The notes under the pieces: generated by a model
What the model was told of the DNA's origin: nothing
Databases searched by the model: none
What the model saw: only the letters and a program-made list of their open reading frames with translations
Assembly: GCA_026225945.1 (NCBI GenBank)
Contig: JAMJFZ010001133.1
Location: forward strand, 15,898,001 to 15,962,000
Length of the DNA: 64,000 nucleotides
Direction of reading: 5' to 3'
Source: Cricetomys ansorgei
Lineage: Eukaryota > Chordata > Mammalia > Rodentia > Nesomyidae
Program-made: the position numbers and the translations under genes
Shown: positions 1 to 11,005 of the stretch, in pieces
Position numbering within the stretch: position 1 is the first letter of the stretch
Layout: each line of letters starts with the position of its first letter

Positions 1-439
1 AGAATCTATGTGCTAGCAAATTTTCTGTGTTTATATATGTGGTAGAGAAAGCCATGATAGATAGTGCTTGCAATCTGTTATCTCTTAGGTTGGAAAGGAA
101 AAGGGTGCTGAGCGTGCTCGCCCAGGTCCTGGGCGGTTGTTATGAAGGAGGGGTGAGGTAGAGAGACGGGTGATGGGCAGTGTACTGGAGAGATGAACCA
201 CATCGTTCTAGTGAGAGGTGAAAAGGGAAGCGCATGTAGGAAAGACCTGGAGTTAGGAGCAGCTGGAGGTCAGAAAGGCCTCACAGAGTGAGTTAACCGT
301 ACAGCCTCCTCACCTTCCTGGGAAGCTGCAGTGTTGGTGCTAGAAGCATTAGGCTTGTGATTTTAATTGCATCTGCGTGAATTTCATCTGCAGAGAGGCA
401 CAGCAAGAGCCAGCAGTGCTGTATCCTGTCTACTTACAG

Positions 440-537
440 AGCAGGTTAGCCATGGCCCAGGCTGCTTACAGAGCAGCTTAGCCCTGGCCCAGGTTAGCAG
501 GTTAGCCCTGGCCCAGGTTAGCAGGTTAGCTACTGCC
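440..537. repeat. 24 bp minisatellite, about 3.5 diverged copies
   Basis: The unit AGCAGGTTAGCCCTGGCCCAGGTT occurs almost unchanged at 472-495 and 496-519. A longer variant copy precedes it (440-471) and a partial copy follows (520-537). Confidence 0.8.
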
Positions 538-721
538 ATGCTCAGCAGGCACCTTCACTGCCCTCCACACAGTTCCTGTTCTTGGAGCTAGGTGTGTCCC
601 CAACCCCAGCAAGGAGTGGTGGTGTGCCCATCTTTCACCAGACCCAGGGTGCTGTGATGGTCTTCCTTGTCTCTGCCGCCCAAGGCTGGAACTGGAGGCA
701 GCTGCCACTGCCATCTGGCGT

Positions 722-796
722 TTCTGCGGCTCTAGGGATCCAAACTCGAGTTGCTCGGCAAGTGCTTTAACAACTGAGCCACCTCCCCAGTCCACG
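722..796 (-). mobile_element. tRNA-derived SINE fragment (B4/B3 type)
   Basis: On the minus strand it reads as the 5' end of a tRNA-type SINE. The + strand shows the usual reverse complement: GGGATCCAAACTCGAG, then GCAAGTGCTTTAACAACTGA, GCCACCTCCCCAG. Confidence 0.6.
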
Positions 797-1127
797 GAAC
801 TGTGTCCCAAGCCACGTGCTACATGATGGCCAGCCGCTACGGTCAAGGGGATGGTGTGCTGTGAGTAGACAGGGCTTGGGGAGGCGCTGCCCTCTGGCCA
901 GATTTTGTGTCACTTTAGGTGAGGCAGGTCTTGTGGTTCAGAGGAAGGGTTTAATGCTGTTTCCCGAAGAGAGTCCGTGCCCTAACAGCCAGTCTAGTCA
1001 ACCTTGTTTTTATCCCATGTGTTCTTATCCCTTGTTCATGTCCCAGTGTTTAGGTGGCAAAAATACAACGGGAACGATCTCCAGCGTTCTGCAGTAGTGA
1101 GACAGAGGGTCCAGTTTGCTCAAATTA

Positions 1128-1325
1128 CATTTTATTTATTTATTGTATGTGTGGCACAAGAGGGGCGCATATGTGCCATAGAGCACACGTGGGTGTCCAA
1201 GGACTTCTTTGTGGAGTTGTTTGTTCCTGGCACCGTGTGGGTCTGAAGGGTCAGACTCAGGTCATCAGGTTTGGTAGCCAATGCCTTTGCCCCCCAGCTT
1301 TCCAACAACTCTGGCCCCAGAGCCT
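1128..1325 (-). mobile_element. B3/B2-type SINE
   Basis: On the + strand a TTTATTTATTTATTG tail precedes ATGTGCCATAGAGCACACGTG. An ACTCAGGTCATCAGGTTTGG and GCCTTTGCCCCC block follows, which is the reverse complement of a B3 element. Divergence is high, so it is old. Confidence 0.7.
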
Positions 1326-2545
1326 GTGCTCCCAGCAGTGTGGTTCTGCAAGTGTGTAGGGTGCGAAGTACACAATGTGAGTGTGTCGCACAGTGTCTGT
1401 AAACAAATTCACTCAATTTGTTTATGATGAAAAGCAAACAGAAGCAAACCAGATCTGTGAATCGATACATCGAGGAAAGCCCGGGAAGCTGCCACTGCTG
1501 ATAGGCGGTCTGAGATGGGTGAGAGCTTCTGGGAACTCTTGCATTGGCTACATATTTTTGTCGTGTCTGAATTTTCTAGAGAGGCTGTGCGTTGTATCCA
1601 TTATTAGCAAAAGAATAAGCACAGTCATTACAAAATCTCTTCTACAGTCATTCTGTTCTACAAGCAAGAGGAGGTGTATTTAACCAGGGCTGAGAGCGCC
1701 ATTAATAGGTGTTGTACAGGCCTCTGAGGACCGATCAAATCTTGTTATAAAGAAAGGGCCTGCTTGTCCCACGTCCATTTCTTAGCCCCCGCCGCCTCTC
1801 TGAGAGCTATGGGAGGCCACCATGCACACTGTGGCCGAGTATTATGCGGTCAGCTGCCCCTGGAGAGTCCAGGCTCTGAGCTTGGTAGACAGCCCTTGGC
1901 TGCTGTAACAGGCTTATGTGATACACCCATCTGCTTTGACTTTGGGGCCAGAATGCCAGACCGAGGACTTCATCTTAGATACATGTCAGCATCGAGTCCT
2001 TATGGGACAAATTTTAAAGCTATCTTTTAAAACCCAAGGCTTACTAACGATGTGTGCAGTATCCTGAATAATTCAGAAATATTAGCTCCTTACCACCAAG
2101 GTGCCCTTCTACCTGAGGTGAGTGTTTTCTAGAGGTATGTTTTAACAGATGTCTTTTTGATATGTGATACCCTTTAAAAGGGCAAACTGCCCAAGCCTGG
2201 TCTCCACTGGACCCTGCTTTTCTCATTTCCTTCAGACTGCACCCTGATACCTGGGAGGGTTAGCCCATGTCATCCTGCTGGCACCACAGCTATGGCGAGC
2301 ACACTGCAGCTCATCTTCAGATTCAAGCCATTTCTTTTTTTTCTTTTGGCCGTGTTCCAGACCTCTGGGGTTATACCGCAGTTAGGTTCTACCGACTGAG
2401 CACAGCTGAGGCTGACTTTGTATAGATGCCCTTGCCACGTGGAGCTATCGCTTCAGTTAATCTCATTCCAGTTCCAGCGTGCCGCAGGGTAAAAGGATGC
2501 TTGAACCTTAGGCTAATTAGGAAATCTTAGCTGAAAGTGACAGAA

Positions 2546-2692
2546 TTTAAGTTGGGGACTGACAGGAAGGCTCAGTGAGTAAAGACACTTGTGGCGAAAA
2601 CCCAAGGACCTGGGACCCACGCAAAGGTGGGAGAAGAGCCAGTTTCACAGTCGTCCTCTGACCTTTGCATGTGTGCTAATGCGCCTCCCGAA
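2546..2692 (+). mobile_element. B3-type SINE
   Basis: GGGGACTGACAGGAAGGCTC followed by AGTGAGTAAAGACACTTGTGG, CCTGGGACCCACGC and CAGTCGTCCTCTGACC matches the B3 order from A box to the conserved GTCCTCTGACC block. Confidence 0.75.
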
Positions 2693-2700
2693 GTGATAAT

Positions 2701-2827
2701 ACATAAGCAGTGTTTAAAACTTTAAAAATATGTTAAATCTGTTTAAGGAAACAGACTGTGTGTGTGTGTGTGTACATAAACAATGTTTAAAACTTTAAAA
2801 ATATGTTAAATCTGTTTAAGGAAACAG

Positions 2828-2862
<35 letters not shown>

Positions 2863-2866
2863 ATTC
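2701..2866. repeat. 73 bp tandem duplication ending in (GT)n
   Basis: The segment ACATAAGCAGTGTTTAAAAC...AAACAGACTGTGTG at 2701-2773 is repeated at 2774-2866 with only a few changes, each copy closing in a GT tract. The copies share TTTAAAAATATGTTAAATCT and GTTTAAGGAAACAGACT exactly. Confidence 0.88.
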
Positions 2867-2879
2867 ACACACACAAGCT

Positions 2880-3182
2880 CAGGTACAGGTGCTTATACAG
2901 GCCAGAGCACTGTCTAACGGTCATTCCTCTGACCCGTCCACTTTCGCTCATTTGCTTTGTTACAGGTTCTTGCTCTGTCTTGGATCTCGCAGACGCGCCT
3001 AGGCTGGCTGGCTAACCATGCTGTCTGTCTCTCCCTCCCTCCCCAGGTGGAGATCACAAATGCGTTCCACCATGCCTGGCTTTTTTACACAAGTTCTGGG
3101 GTGGGGGTGGGGTCAAACTAAAGTCCTCATGCTTGCACAGGAAGCCCTTTAACATCTGACTTCATCCCCTGAGCCCAGCAGA
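2880..3182 (-). mobile_element. B4-type SINE (B1-like plus ID-like halves)
   Basis: The + strand shows a B1-like reverse complement half (TTGCTCTGTCTTGGATCTCG ... ACCATGCCTGGCTTTTTTA). An ID-like half follows (TTCTGGGG ... CAAACTAAAGTCCTCATGCTTGCACAGGAAG ... CATCCCCTGAGCCC). That order is typical of B4. Confidence 0.6.
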
Positions 3183-3184
3183 CA

Positions 3185-4205
3185 GATTTTTAAATGTGCA
3201 GAGGTGTGGGAACTTTCCAAAGAATGATGTGGGAACTAAGAAGTCTCTGGGACCTGCCTCCTCTCTGCCATCAGAGCAGCAGCTCTGCAGACTGACTGCT
3301 TCCAGGTCCCCCAAAATGTGGTGATGCAGCCACGTTCAGAGAGACAACCCCACCCCAGCCCAGAGTTACTAGAGAGGAATTCTCATTGGTCTAGCATCGT
3401 CAGGTGGATACTCCTGAACCAATCATCAGTGGCTGTGGAAGAGGGTCGCTCTACCCTCATTGTTGCTCTTACTGAAGCCGTAATAGTATGGGGGGGGAGG
3501 TTAGTTTCTAGAAGAGAGAGGAGGCATGGGGCAGATACCAGCGATTCTTGCTCACCAAAATCATCCCTCACCTCGCCTTGTACAGTAAGAAGTGGGCAAT
3601 TGTCCCCACTGGTTCTGGCTTCATGTGGCCCTGACTCTGAACTCTTCTTGGAGTGGAAGCTGTTCATTTAGTAACTGATTTGATTTGATTTTTTTCCCCA
3701 CTCCTGGCAACTTGCAGGGAGCAAGAACATCTTACTCAGCGAGAATGCATATAAAGCATAGTAGCCGCGAGTCAGAGTAATAGCGGACCCTGGAAGGCCG
3801 CGTCCTGAAATGGCTCAAAGCTGTTTCTAGAATATTGGGAAGCTGTGGCATTTTGCCAGGCTTTAAAACAGAAGACAGCTGAGCAGTCAGCCTTGTATGG
3901 CATAGTGGTTTGTCCCAAACATTTCTTGGAATTTTTATTTTATTTTAATTCTTTATTTTAACTTTTCAGCGTACCATATTACGGCAGTGATTTTGCCACT
4001 GGCCTCTGATGGTCCATCTGATGGATCAGAATCACAGTCAGCACTACTCTCTTAAATGTCTAGATCACACTGTTCACTAACGCATTTCAAGCACCTGGTG
4101 AGAAGTAAAGATTCATCATGTTAATATGTCCTGTATCTCCTCAACGTTCAAGCAAGAAGCCATATACAGAATCTTTCCCTGGACCAGTGACCGGTGCTTG
4201 TATCA
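3185..4205. other. Intronic stretch without recognised repeats
   Basis: Mixed-composition sequence with no consensus splice pair and no recognisable repeat, apart from a short T/A-rich stretch near 3925-3965. Reading frames of about 95-117 codons at 3318-3671 lie on opposite strands of the same DNA and show no protein-like motif. Confidence 0.5.
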
Positions 4206-4209
4206 GAGA

Positions 4210-4318
4210 GATTGGGAATAGCTAGGCATAGTGGCTCACACCTATGTCCTAGCACAACAGGATTGCCACAAGAGGCCAGCGTGGCCTATAAGAAGAAACC
4301 TTGTCTCAACACCCCCTT
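4210..4318 (+). mobile_element. Diverged B1 SINE fragment
   Basis: TAGCTAGGCATAGTGGCTCA followed by CACCTATGTCCTAGCAC, AAGAGGCCAGCGTGGCCTA and AAACCTTGTCTCAACACC follows the B1 consensus order, with internal loss. Confidence 0.7.
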
Positions 4319-4324
4319 CCCCGA

Positions 4325-6075
4325 GAGAGAGGGGAACAGACAGACAGATCTGGGGAGCGAGTCAGTTTGGCTGCTTTTTGCCAACTAGCTAAAAAAAATT
4401 GCTGCCTAATTTCTGTTTCAGTTATTTTCTGGACAGAAGGCACACGGAGCCAGAATGGGCAGGCACCAGCAGGCAGCCACACAAGGCCTAATCGGATTAA
4501 GTACTCATTTGTATTTTGTGTCTCTGTATATCCAATACCTCCGAAGTCTTGTGTACACTTCCTGCGTATACCTGAGACTTTAATGATGGGCGCCTCGTGG
4601 ATATTAAGTATCTTTTGCTCTTTTCGTTTGTGTTTAGCATACATATTTTACTTATTGGCCATATCCATACACTTAGCATAATTTCAAGTGTTCTCCATGA
4701 TTGAAAATGTCTTCTAAGAAGCCTTCAGTAAGTGAAACGTATGTGCTCCAAAACCAAATCTTACGCAGTGTGATTACGGTGTGGTTGCACAGGGGTCCAT
4801 TTTTCATGCATGAGCCTGTGTAAATGCAGTAGTGAAATTCCTCTCTTGCTTAAGTTTTGGTCTCGTTGTCGTCTACCAGCCAGGCTCCGTTGCCATCCAG
4901 CGCTAGAGATCTCTAGGTCCTGCCCAGCAATCTCTGTGCGTGCCTGTTCCCGCCCACTTGCAGGCGGCGCTGGGAGTGGAACCGGCTGGCTCTACACTGC
5001 AACAGCAACATGTGCCACTAGTCCCCAGCTGCTTGCTTAACACACGTTCAACACAGAAGGAACGTTCTGTGCATCGGAGTACTGCTAATGTGCAATGTGC
5101 TCCTGTGTCCCCGGGTTGATTGGATCTAACATCCCATTTAGGAAAAAAGGGGGAGCAAGACTGACTGCTTTTTTATGGACAGAGGAGGATTTGTTTAAAA
5201 GAAGAGCTCTAAGTTAAGAGAAGTGCGATGATGAATCAGCTATGCATTTTAATTTATTCAGGCTCACCTGAATCTTACTGAAGGGGGTATGGGAGAGAGC
5301 ATGTGTCTAAGCTGCTGTTTCCCCTGATAATCTGCTTGGGGATTCCAGACCATCCCGTGGGCCTCTGTGCATTGTACACCCTAAAACCAAGAAGCAGCCT
5401 TCTCTGGGGCTCAGCTGAAGATGCGTATACCGTGCTTGCTCTAGCAGCAGAGGAGGGAGTATTGAGTGTGGTTTACCGAGAGAAAGGATTTCTCTTGGTT
5501 CCTTCCTAGGGGCTTTAGTCTAATCGTCATTTTTACAATGTGTGTTGTACTGTCAGCACTTTCCTATGAATCATGACACGTGTGTGGGAATGTTGGGAGT
5601 CAGATACACTGAGCATTCACTGTCTAGAATCTGCAGCTGGTAATGTTTGCTTTGCTTATTGGCCTTAACCGTGAACATGGTGTAACTTTATTTTACTGAC
5701 ACGTCAAAACAGCATAGTTGCAGATACTGTGACCTCGTGCTTCAGAATACTCCAGCGTGCAGATGCCTAGAGTAAGGGTGCTGGCCGCGTTACTGTCAAA
5801 TCCCGCAGTTCCCAGTTACTCTATGTCCTGTCATTTGGTGTGTGTTCATACCACCCCAGCCGTCTCTTCTGGAAGGTCCCCCATGAATCTCTCAGGATCG
5901 GCCACTACGCCCCACTAGAGTTTTTGTTTCTTAGTTTTTATCCTATCAAGGATTATGATTTCATGGTATGAGGTTTCTTAAATATATTTTATTCTCAATC
6001 CTTATGCCCAACTCCTTTTTACCATCGTTTACAACTTTCTGCAAAGATCAAACTTGTTTCTTTGAAAATATCAGA
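4325..6075. other. Intronic stretch without recognised repeats
   Basis: I see no SINE, LTR or microsatellite of note in this 1.7 kb, and no exon. It is relatively AT-rich between 5520 and 6060. Confidence 0.45.
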
Positions 6076-6077
6076 CC

Positions 6078-6208
6078 AGCCAGGCCATGGTAGTACATGC
6101 CTTTAATCCCAACACTTGGGAGGCAGAGGCAGGCAGGTCTCTGAGTCTGAAGCCAGCCTGGTCTACAGAGTTCCACAGTCAGAGTTACAACAGAGAAATC
6201 CTGTCTTA
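6078..6208 (+). mobile_element. B1 SINE
   Basis: It reads CCAGGCCATGGTAGTACATG, CCTTTAATCCCAACACTTGG, GAGGCAGAGGCAGGCAGG, AGCCAGCCTGGTCTACAGAG and CAGAGAAATCCTGTCTTAG, a nearly complete B1 whose A-rich tail has become a GA/AAAG tract. Confidence 0.92.
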
Positions 6209-6292
6209 GAAAGAAAGAAAGAGAGAGAGGGAGGGAAGGAGAGAGGGAGAAAGGAAAGGAAAAGAAAAGAGGAAAAGGAAAGAAAAGATCAG
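6208..6292. repeat. Purine tract (GAAA/GGGA)n grown from a B1 tail
   Basis: Almost uninterrupted A and G for about 85 bases directly after the B1, consistent with expansion from the SINE tail. Confidence 0.85.
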
Positions 6293-6581
6293 ACCAGTTG
6301 TTTATAGATGTGTCTCATATTTGACTGGTAAATACTTCAGTCTTCTGTGTGTCAATGTGTGTGCATATCTACTCTAGGATGCCAGTTAACCTGTTTTTCT
6401 GTCCTTTATGTTTCTTATAAACTGATAGTTTAGGACATGGTTTGCAGCAGGTTTGACCCCCTGAGGGAGGAAGATGTCCTCCCTGCTTGTCTCACATTCA
6501 CAGGCACAGTTGGCTTGCTTGTTAGTCTGAAGCTACTGTATTCTGCCATCAGATGCTCCCTGCAGCCAAGACTCTGCAGGG

Positions 6582-6585
6582 GGGT

Positions 6586-6627
<42 letters not shown>

Positions 6628-6662
6628 TGTGGGGTGTGGTGTGTTGGGGTGTGGGGTGTGGT
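6582..6662. repeat. (GT)n tract with G-run extension
   Basis: About 20 GT units, then GGGTGTGTGGGG and further G4 runs (6623-6625, 6631-6634, 6646-6649, 6653-6656). Confidence 0.9.
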
Positions 6663-7330
6663 CTACCCTGCAGATTTAGATGGTGCTCTAAGCAGAGAAC
6701 AGGTGCTCCACTGCCCCTAGAAATGATGAGGACCTGGGTCCTCAGGGTTTGTTCTAGTGTGTGGCTTCGCTGGGTACATAGTGGTGCCAACTCTGTCTGC
6801 CTTGCTTGGCCAATGGCTCCCTGACTTGTCTTAGTTTTCCCATCTGAAAGTCCCTAAAGAAGTTTTGATTGGTCAGCTCCTCTCTTTGGTCTTCACCAGC
6901 TGCTTTCTGATTAGCTCTTAGAAGTGTTCCATTCTTGACCCATTCACTTATCTGTAGCTAGAGAGTCAAGCCCAAAAGGGTCTGCCATTTGCCAGTCTGG
7001 GCAGGTGATCAGCTTCATGGAGACTCACGCTCTGTGGCTAAAATGTACCCGGTTCTTGTGGGGGATTTGATTAAACAACTTACATCAGTTTGTCACGGGT
7101 CTGTGATTAAGTGCCTGGCTTCTCAGACTGTACTCTCACGGCCATACAGCATTGCCGTGGGTAGCATGGTTGAAGGGATGAATGACCTGGGAAAGGAACG
7201 TGTGAAAAGTCATCCTAACAACATTTCTAGTTTTCAAGTGTAGTACAACACCTTTCCCCTTTTCCCCCCGCTTCTTTTTTCCACTTTTCACTTTTAAGTA
7301 ATAGATTCAGACCTTGAATTATGGAAGACA

Positions 7331-7451
7331 GTGTGTGTGAGTGTGTGTGAGTGTGTGTGTGTGTGTGTGTGTGTCTGTGTGTGTCTGTGTGTGTGAGTGT
7401 GTATGTGAGTGTCTGTGAGTGTTTGTGTGTGTGAGTGTGTGTGTGTGTGTG
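7331..7451. repeat. (GT)n with GA and CT interruptions
   Basis: A GT dinucleotide array interrupted regularly by GAGT, CTGT and TATG variants over 120 bases. Confidence 0.92.
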
Positions 7452-7937
7452 TTTTACCTTTAAGACAAAAGACATACCTGATGCATGTGGGAAAGCATCG
7501 GGCATAGAATACTTCTTGTTTTATGTAAGCTATTGACTGAATTTTAAATACAGTCCAGACACATTCTGGAATGTTCCCTGTGTGCTCCTTCTGATGGGTG
7601 TTGATTTGTGGTAATTCAGTCTTGTGAAGTTTGGGGTTGTCTCGGCTTGGGATTTATTTTGCTTGTCTCTCTGCTGTGTTACTGAGTTCATGCCTCTCAT
7701 GCTTGTGGTCTCGATAGGAAAAATTATCAACCTGTTTTGAGGGATCACAGATCATTTTGGCATTGAGGTGACCTCAGAGCCATTGACCTCAGTAGGTCAG
7801 TTTAGGAACTGGAAGAGAAAAGATGTTCGCGTGCACTTGAGCATGCGTGTTCGTGTGGGTTGTATACATGTGGATGTGGGGGTCAGATGTCAATCGTGGG
7901 GTCGTTCTTCAGGATCTGTACTTCTTTCTCTTCTTCC

Positions 7938-7972
7938 TCCTTCATTCATTCATTAATTCATTCATTCATGGA
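7938..7972. repeat. (ATTC)n tetranucleotide
   Basis: ATTCATTCATTAATTCATTC and a further ATTCATGG sit immediately before a minus-strand B1, so this is the expanded SINE tail. Confidence 0.85.
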
Positions 7973-8106
7973 GATAGGGTCTCACTACGTAGCCAAGGGT
8001 GACCTAGAACTAGCTTTGTAGATCAGTCTGGCTTCAAGCTCACAAGGATCTTCCTGCTTCTGCCCCAAGCCCTGGAATTAAAGGCACTTGCCAACATGCT
8101 CGGCTT
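7968..8106 (-). mobile_element. B1 SINE
   Basis: On the + strand: GAGATAGGGTCTCACTACGT, AGCCAAGGGTGACCTAGAAC, TCCTGCTTCTGCC and AATTAAAGGCACTTGCCAAC, the reverse complement of B1. Confidence 0.88.
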
Positions 8107-8109
8107 CTG

Positions 8110-8310
8110 CCTTGCCTTTTGAGACAAGGTCTCTCACTGGTCTACGGCTGGCACAACAGGCTAGGCTAGCTGGCCGCCAAGGCCCGGGAATCTGTCTCCT
8201 GGTATCGGCAGCACGTGGTAAGCACACGTCATCACGCCCGGCTGTTTATGTGCTGGGGGATCAGGTCTACACACTTGATGACAGAAACACTAAGCAGTCC
8301 CCGGAAAACT
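8110..8310 (-). mobile_element. B4-type SINE
   Basis: TTTTGAGACAAGGTCTCTCA followed by GGCTAGGCTAGCTGGCCGCC, CATCACGCCCGGCTGTTTAT and GTGCTGGGGGATCAGGTC: B1-like half then ID-like half, reverse complement. It adjoins the preceding B1 head to tail. Confidence 0.7.
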
Positions 8311-8424
8311 CTTAAAATGTCATGTTTCATCACTTACAGAATTAACTCGTCTCATAAGCAATAACTTGAAACGTAGAGGACCACAGATTGAAGACTTGTC
8401 TGAGGAATTCATGAATTGTGATGG

Positions 8425-8765
8425 TCCGCTTTCTGCCGCTGCGGTAAACACCTGAGGCAAACAGCTTAAAAAGAAGGAAAGGTTTATACTGACCCGTGGT
8501 TTGGCCACCGCTGCTTGTTCCCGATGCTGTGGGCCTGCAGTTGCACATGGAATCACGACAGGGGCATGTTGCAAAGGATGCACTTCACCTTATGGTGTCC
8601 GGGAAGGAAAGAGAGAAACAGGAAGGGGATGGGGTGCAGTCTTCCCCACCCCACCCCCGGCCCAAGGACCCAACTTCATTTTCTGAGTGCCAGCTCCTGT
8701 ACATTCCACCGCCTCTCAGTAGCACCTTGTTTGTGTACCAAGCCCTCAACACGTAGGTCTCTAGG
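8425..8765 (-). mobile_element. LTR fragment, ERVL-MaLR type, subfamily unresolved
   Basis: The + strand shows the reverse complement of a MaLR-like 3' end, with GAAGGAAAGGTTTATACTGA standing where sense copies have their AATAAA/TTCCTTC end. The body then continues to about 8765. It lies head to tail with the next LTR-like copy. Confidence 0.45.
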
Positions 8766-8784
8766 GTCACAGAGGATAGCCTTC

Positions 8785-9172
8785 TAGCATCATTTCTGTG
8801 GCTGCCATAAAATCGCCCGACAGAAAACAGCACAGGGAAGGAAGGTTTGTCTTAGCTCACAGGTCCAGGTAATAGTCCAGAAGGCAGGAGGATGTGCTTG
8901 CAACAGCTTGACACATCGTAGCCACAATCAAGAGCTGAGAGAAGTAAATGCACACATACCTGCCACTCAGCTCCCTTTCACAGTTCAGGACCCGAGCCCA
9001 GGGAATGGTGCCGCCCACAGTGGACCAGGCTTCTGATTTAATTAAAGCAAACAAGACAGCCCTCCCATAGACGTGCCATGGCCATACCTGACCTAGATAA
9101 CCCTTCACTGGGGTCTTCTTCTCAGGTGACTCAAAGTTGTGTCAAATTGACAGTGGAAACCGTCACACTTGG
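8785..9172 (-). mobile_element. LTR, ERVL-MaLR type, subfamily unresolved
   Basis: TGGCTGCCATAAAATCGCC, GGAAGGAAGGTTTGTCTTAG, CTCACAGGTCCAGG, then GGTGACTCAAAGTTGTGTCA and AATTGACAGTGGAAACC. This is the reverse complement of the common rodent repeat that starts TTTGTCAACTTGACACA and ends ATAAACC...CAGCAA. Confidence 0.55.
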
Positions 9173-9214
9173 CTTTTAAAAAGTACTTTTTGGCTTGGGA
9201 AAAAAAAAAAACAA

Positions 9215-10440
9215 ACCCACAAAATTAGCTCTCACTCCACGGTATGTCGTTTCCCAGCATGTATGATCAAAGCCTAATGTATTTTTTCCTTAGGAAGGGC
9301 CTTTACTAGGCACCAAAAGTTTATCGGCCATTTCTAAGACCTCCCAGAAAGAGAAGGCTTCAAGTGCAGGCTGGAACACCTTTCAAGTGTTCAGAAGTGG
9401 CGTTTGCTGCTCTCAAAACATAATGAGCTCTCCATCGCCTGGTCTCCCAGGCTTGTCCCCCACCTTTAAAAAATGCACTCCTTTCATTATTTAGAGTGAC
9501 TAAGAGGCCCAGCATACGTGTCACTGAAATACTTGTCCTCCGTTCGCTTTTCTCTCTCCCTGACACCTGTGGCTCAGGAAGTGACGTCTCCATCTCCTAT
9601 TCGCCATCCTGACGAGGTTCAGCAGGAGTGCACTTGGGCCCCATCCGTCATCTCAACACACACCTTCCCTTCCACAGATCCACTTGCACCCGAGTTCTGT
9701 TCTCGGCCGTGAGTGAAAGCTGCCTGTGCATAATTTGATGCACTTCTTCTATAACCTAGTAAGAAGTGCGTTTGCCACTGTACTCAAAGGGCGGGTGTTA
9801 GGAAAGGGCAAAGGTGTCTGGGAAGCCCTAGGCAGGAGGCAGCAAGAGGATTCTAACTGTCTCACTTCGTTTTGTTTTAGTAATTTTAGTGGAACACCTC
9901 CCCGGGGATCTGTGCCCACGTTGGTTTGTGGCTCAGTTACCGCACCCCCCCTCCCCCCACCCCAGCTGCCTCCTGTTCCTCAGCCTTCACTCTGGCGTCT
10001 TCCTAGAACATACTCTGCTCTCTGGTTTAGAGGAATGAAGAACAGTTTTGCCCATTTGTGAGTTGTGTTCACTCACAGACCCATCTGGCCACTGTTGTAG
10101 AGTGGCTGGTTCATTTCGTTTTCTGGCTTGGTTGGTTACGGCGCCGTGGTGAAGAGCCTCCACAGGATCCCTTTCCCACCCTTCGTGTGATAGGACTGGC
10201 TACTGGCTCCAGCCATTAGAAACTGGTGTGGATTTGCTACAGGGTTTTATCAAAGTGCCTGTCACGTGAGGAAGGGATCACCTGCGACAGGTGAGGAGAT
10301 GCTCGAGTCCCAAGAGGACCCTGTCGCTGCCCGCGAGCTCCGTGAGCGGGCGACCCAGCGTCAGGAATACGGTCATGCCTGCGTTGGGCTGGTCACCCTG
10401 GGAGAGTGAGGAACAACCCTGAGTGAAAGTGCTGGTGTGC
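9215..10440. other. Intronic stretch, mostly unique, with a CpG cluster at its right end
   Basis: No recognised repeat apart from a C-rich run at 9950-9962. CpG density rises sharply at 10290-10390 (separate entry). Confidence 0.5.
10290..10390. promoter_or_regulatory. Short CpG cluster, possible regulatory site
   Basis: About ten CpG dinucleotides occur in roughly 90 bases (CTCGAG, TGTCGCTGCCCGCGAGCTCC, GTGAGCGGGCGACCC, CAGCGTC, TACGG), against about one per 100 in the surrounding intron. GCCCGC...GCGGGC at 10330-10352 can pair. It is too short for a classical CpG island. Confidence 0.35.
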
Positions 10441-10445
10441 GAAGG

Positions 10446-10585
10446 CAGGGTGACCTTGAACTGCCGATCCTTCTGCCTTCCGAGTGCCAGGTTCCTAGCG
10501 GTGCACCCAGCGTTGTGTGGTCCTGGGAATCAAGCCTAGGGCTTTCTGTATGCTAAACAGGCAAATGCTACATCCTACAGACAGA
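10446..10585 (-). mobile_element. B4-type SINE fragment
   Basis: GACCTTGAACTGCCGATCCT, TCTGCCTTCCGAGTGCCAGG, then TCCTGGGAATCAAGCCTAGG and GCTTTCTGTATGCTAAACAGG: reverse complement of B1-like plus ID-like parts. Confidence 0.65.
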
Positions 10586-10869
10586 TTTCCCTCTGGTAAC
10601 AGTCGTCTATCCCCTTAACTAAACAGATCATTCAGAAGTCCCGAGCTGGCACGAGCATCTAGAACCGTGAGCGAGTTCATGCTCTAGTTCAGGTTTTTGC
10701 TCTTAGAATTCACCACTTATTGCCGTGATTGTAGGAACAAGGAAATATGGTTTGGGGTGAGGAAATCTTTTTTTTTCCCCTGAGACAGCATTGTGCTTAA
10801 AGGACACTGAGAAGGCGTTTCAGAGCCCGTGCCCATGCCCGAGCGGAAGCAGAACCCATGCAGACACTG

Positions 10870-11005
10870 CCACAAACAAGCTCTGTGGCTGTGGACCAGG
10901 GACTCAACCTCTCTGAACCTCCGTCTCCTCCCATCCTCGCTTCAGAGGTTGTCATGGTGACGAGGCAGCCATAATGCAGCCAAGCATTCCACACGGTGCC
11001 TGTTA
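10870..11005 (+). mobile_element. MIR SINE fragment
   Basis: CTCTGTGGCTGTGGACCAGG, ACTCAACCTCTCTGAACCTC and CGTCTCCTC correspond to the MIR core (gtgaccttgggcaagt...cctcagtttcctc). Confidence 0.6.

Noticed and set aside
9860..9885. Possible splice acceptor (TTCGTTTTGTTTTAG) and downstream exon
   Set aside because: The following sequence has no matching donor with a protein-like frame in between.
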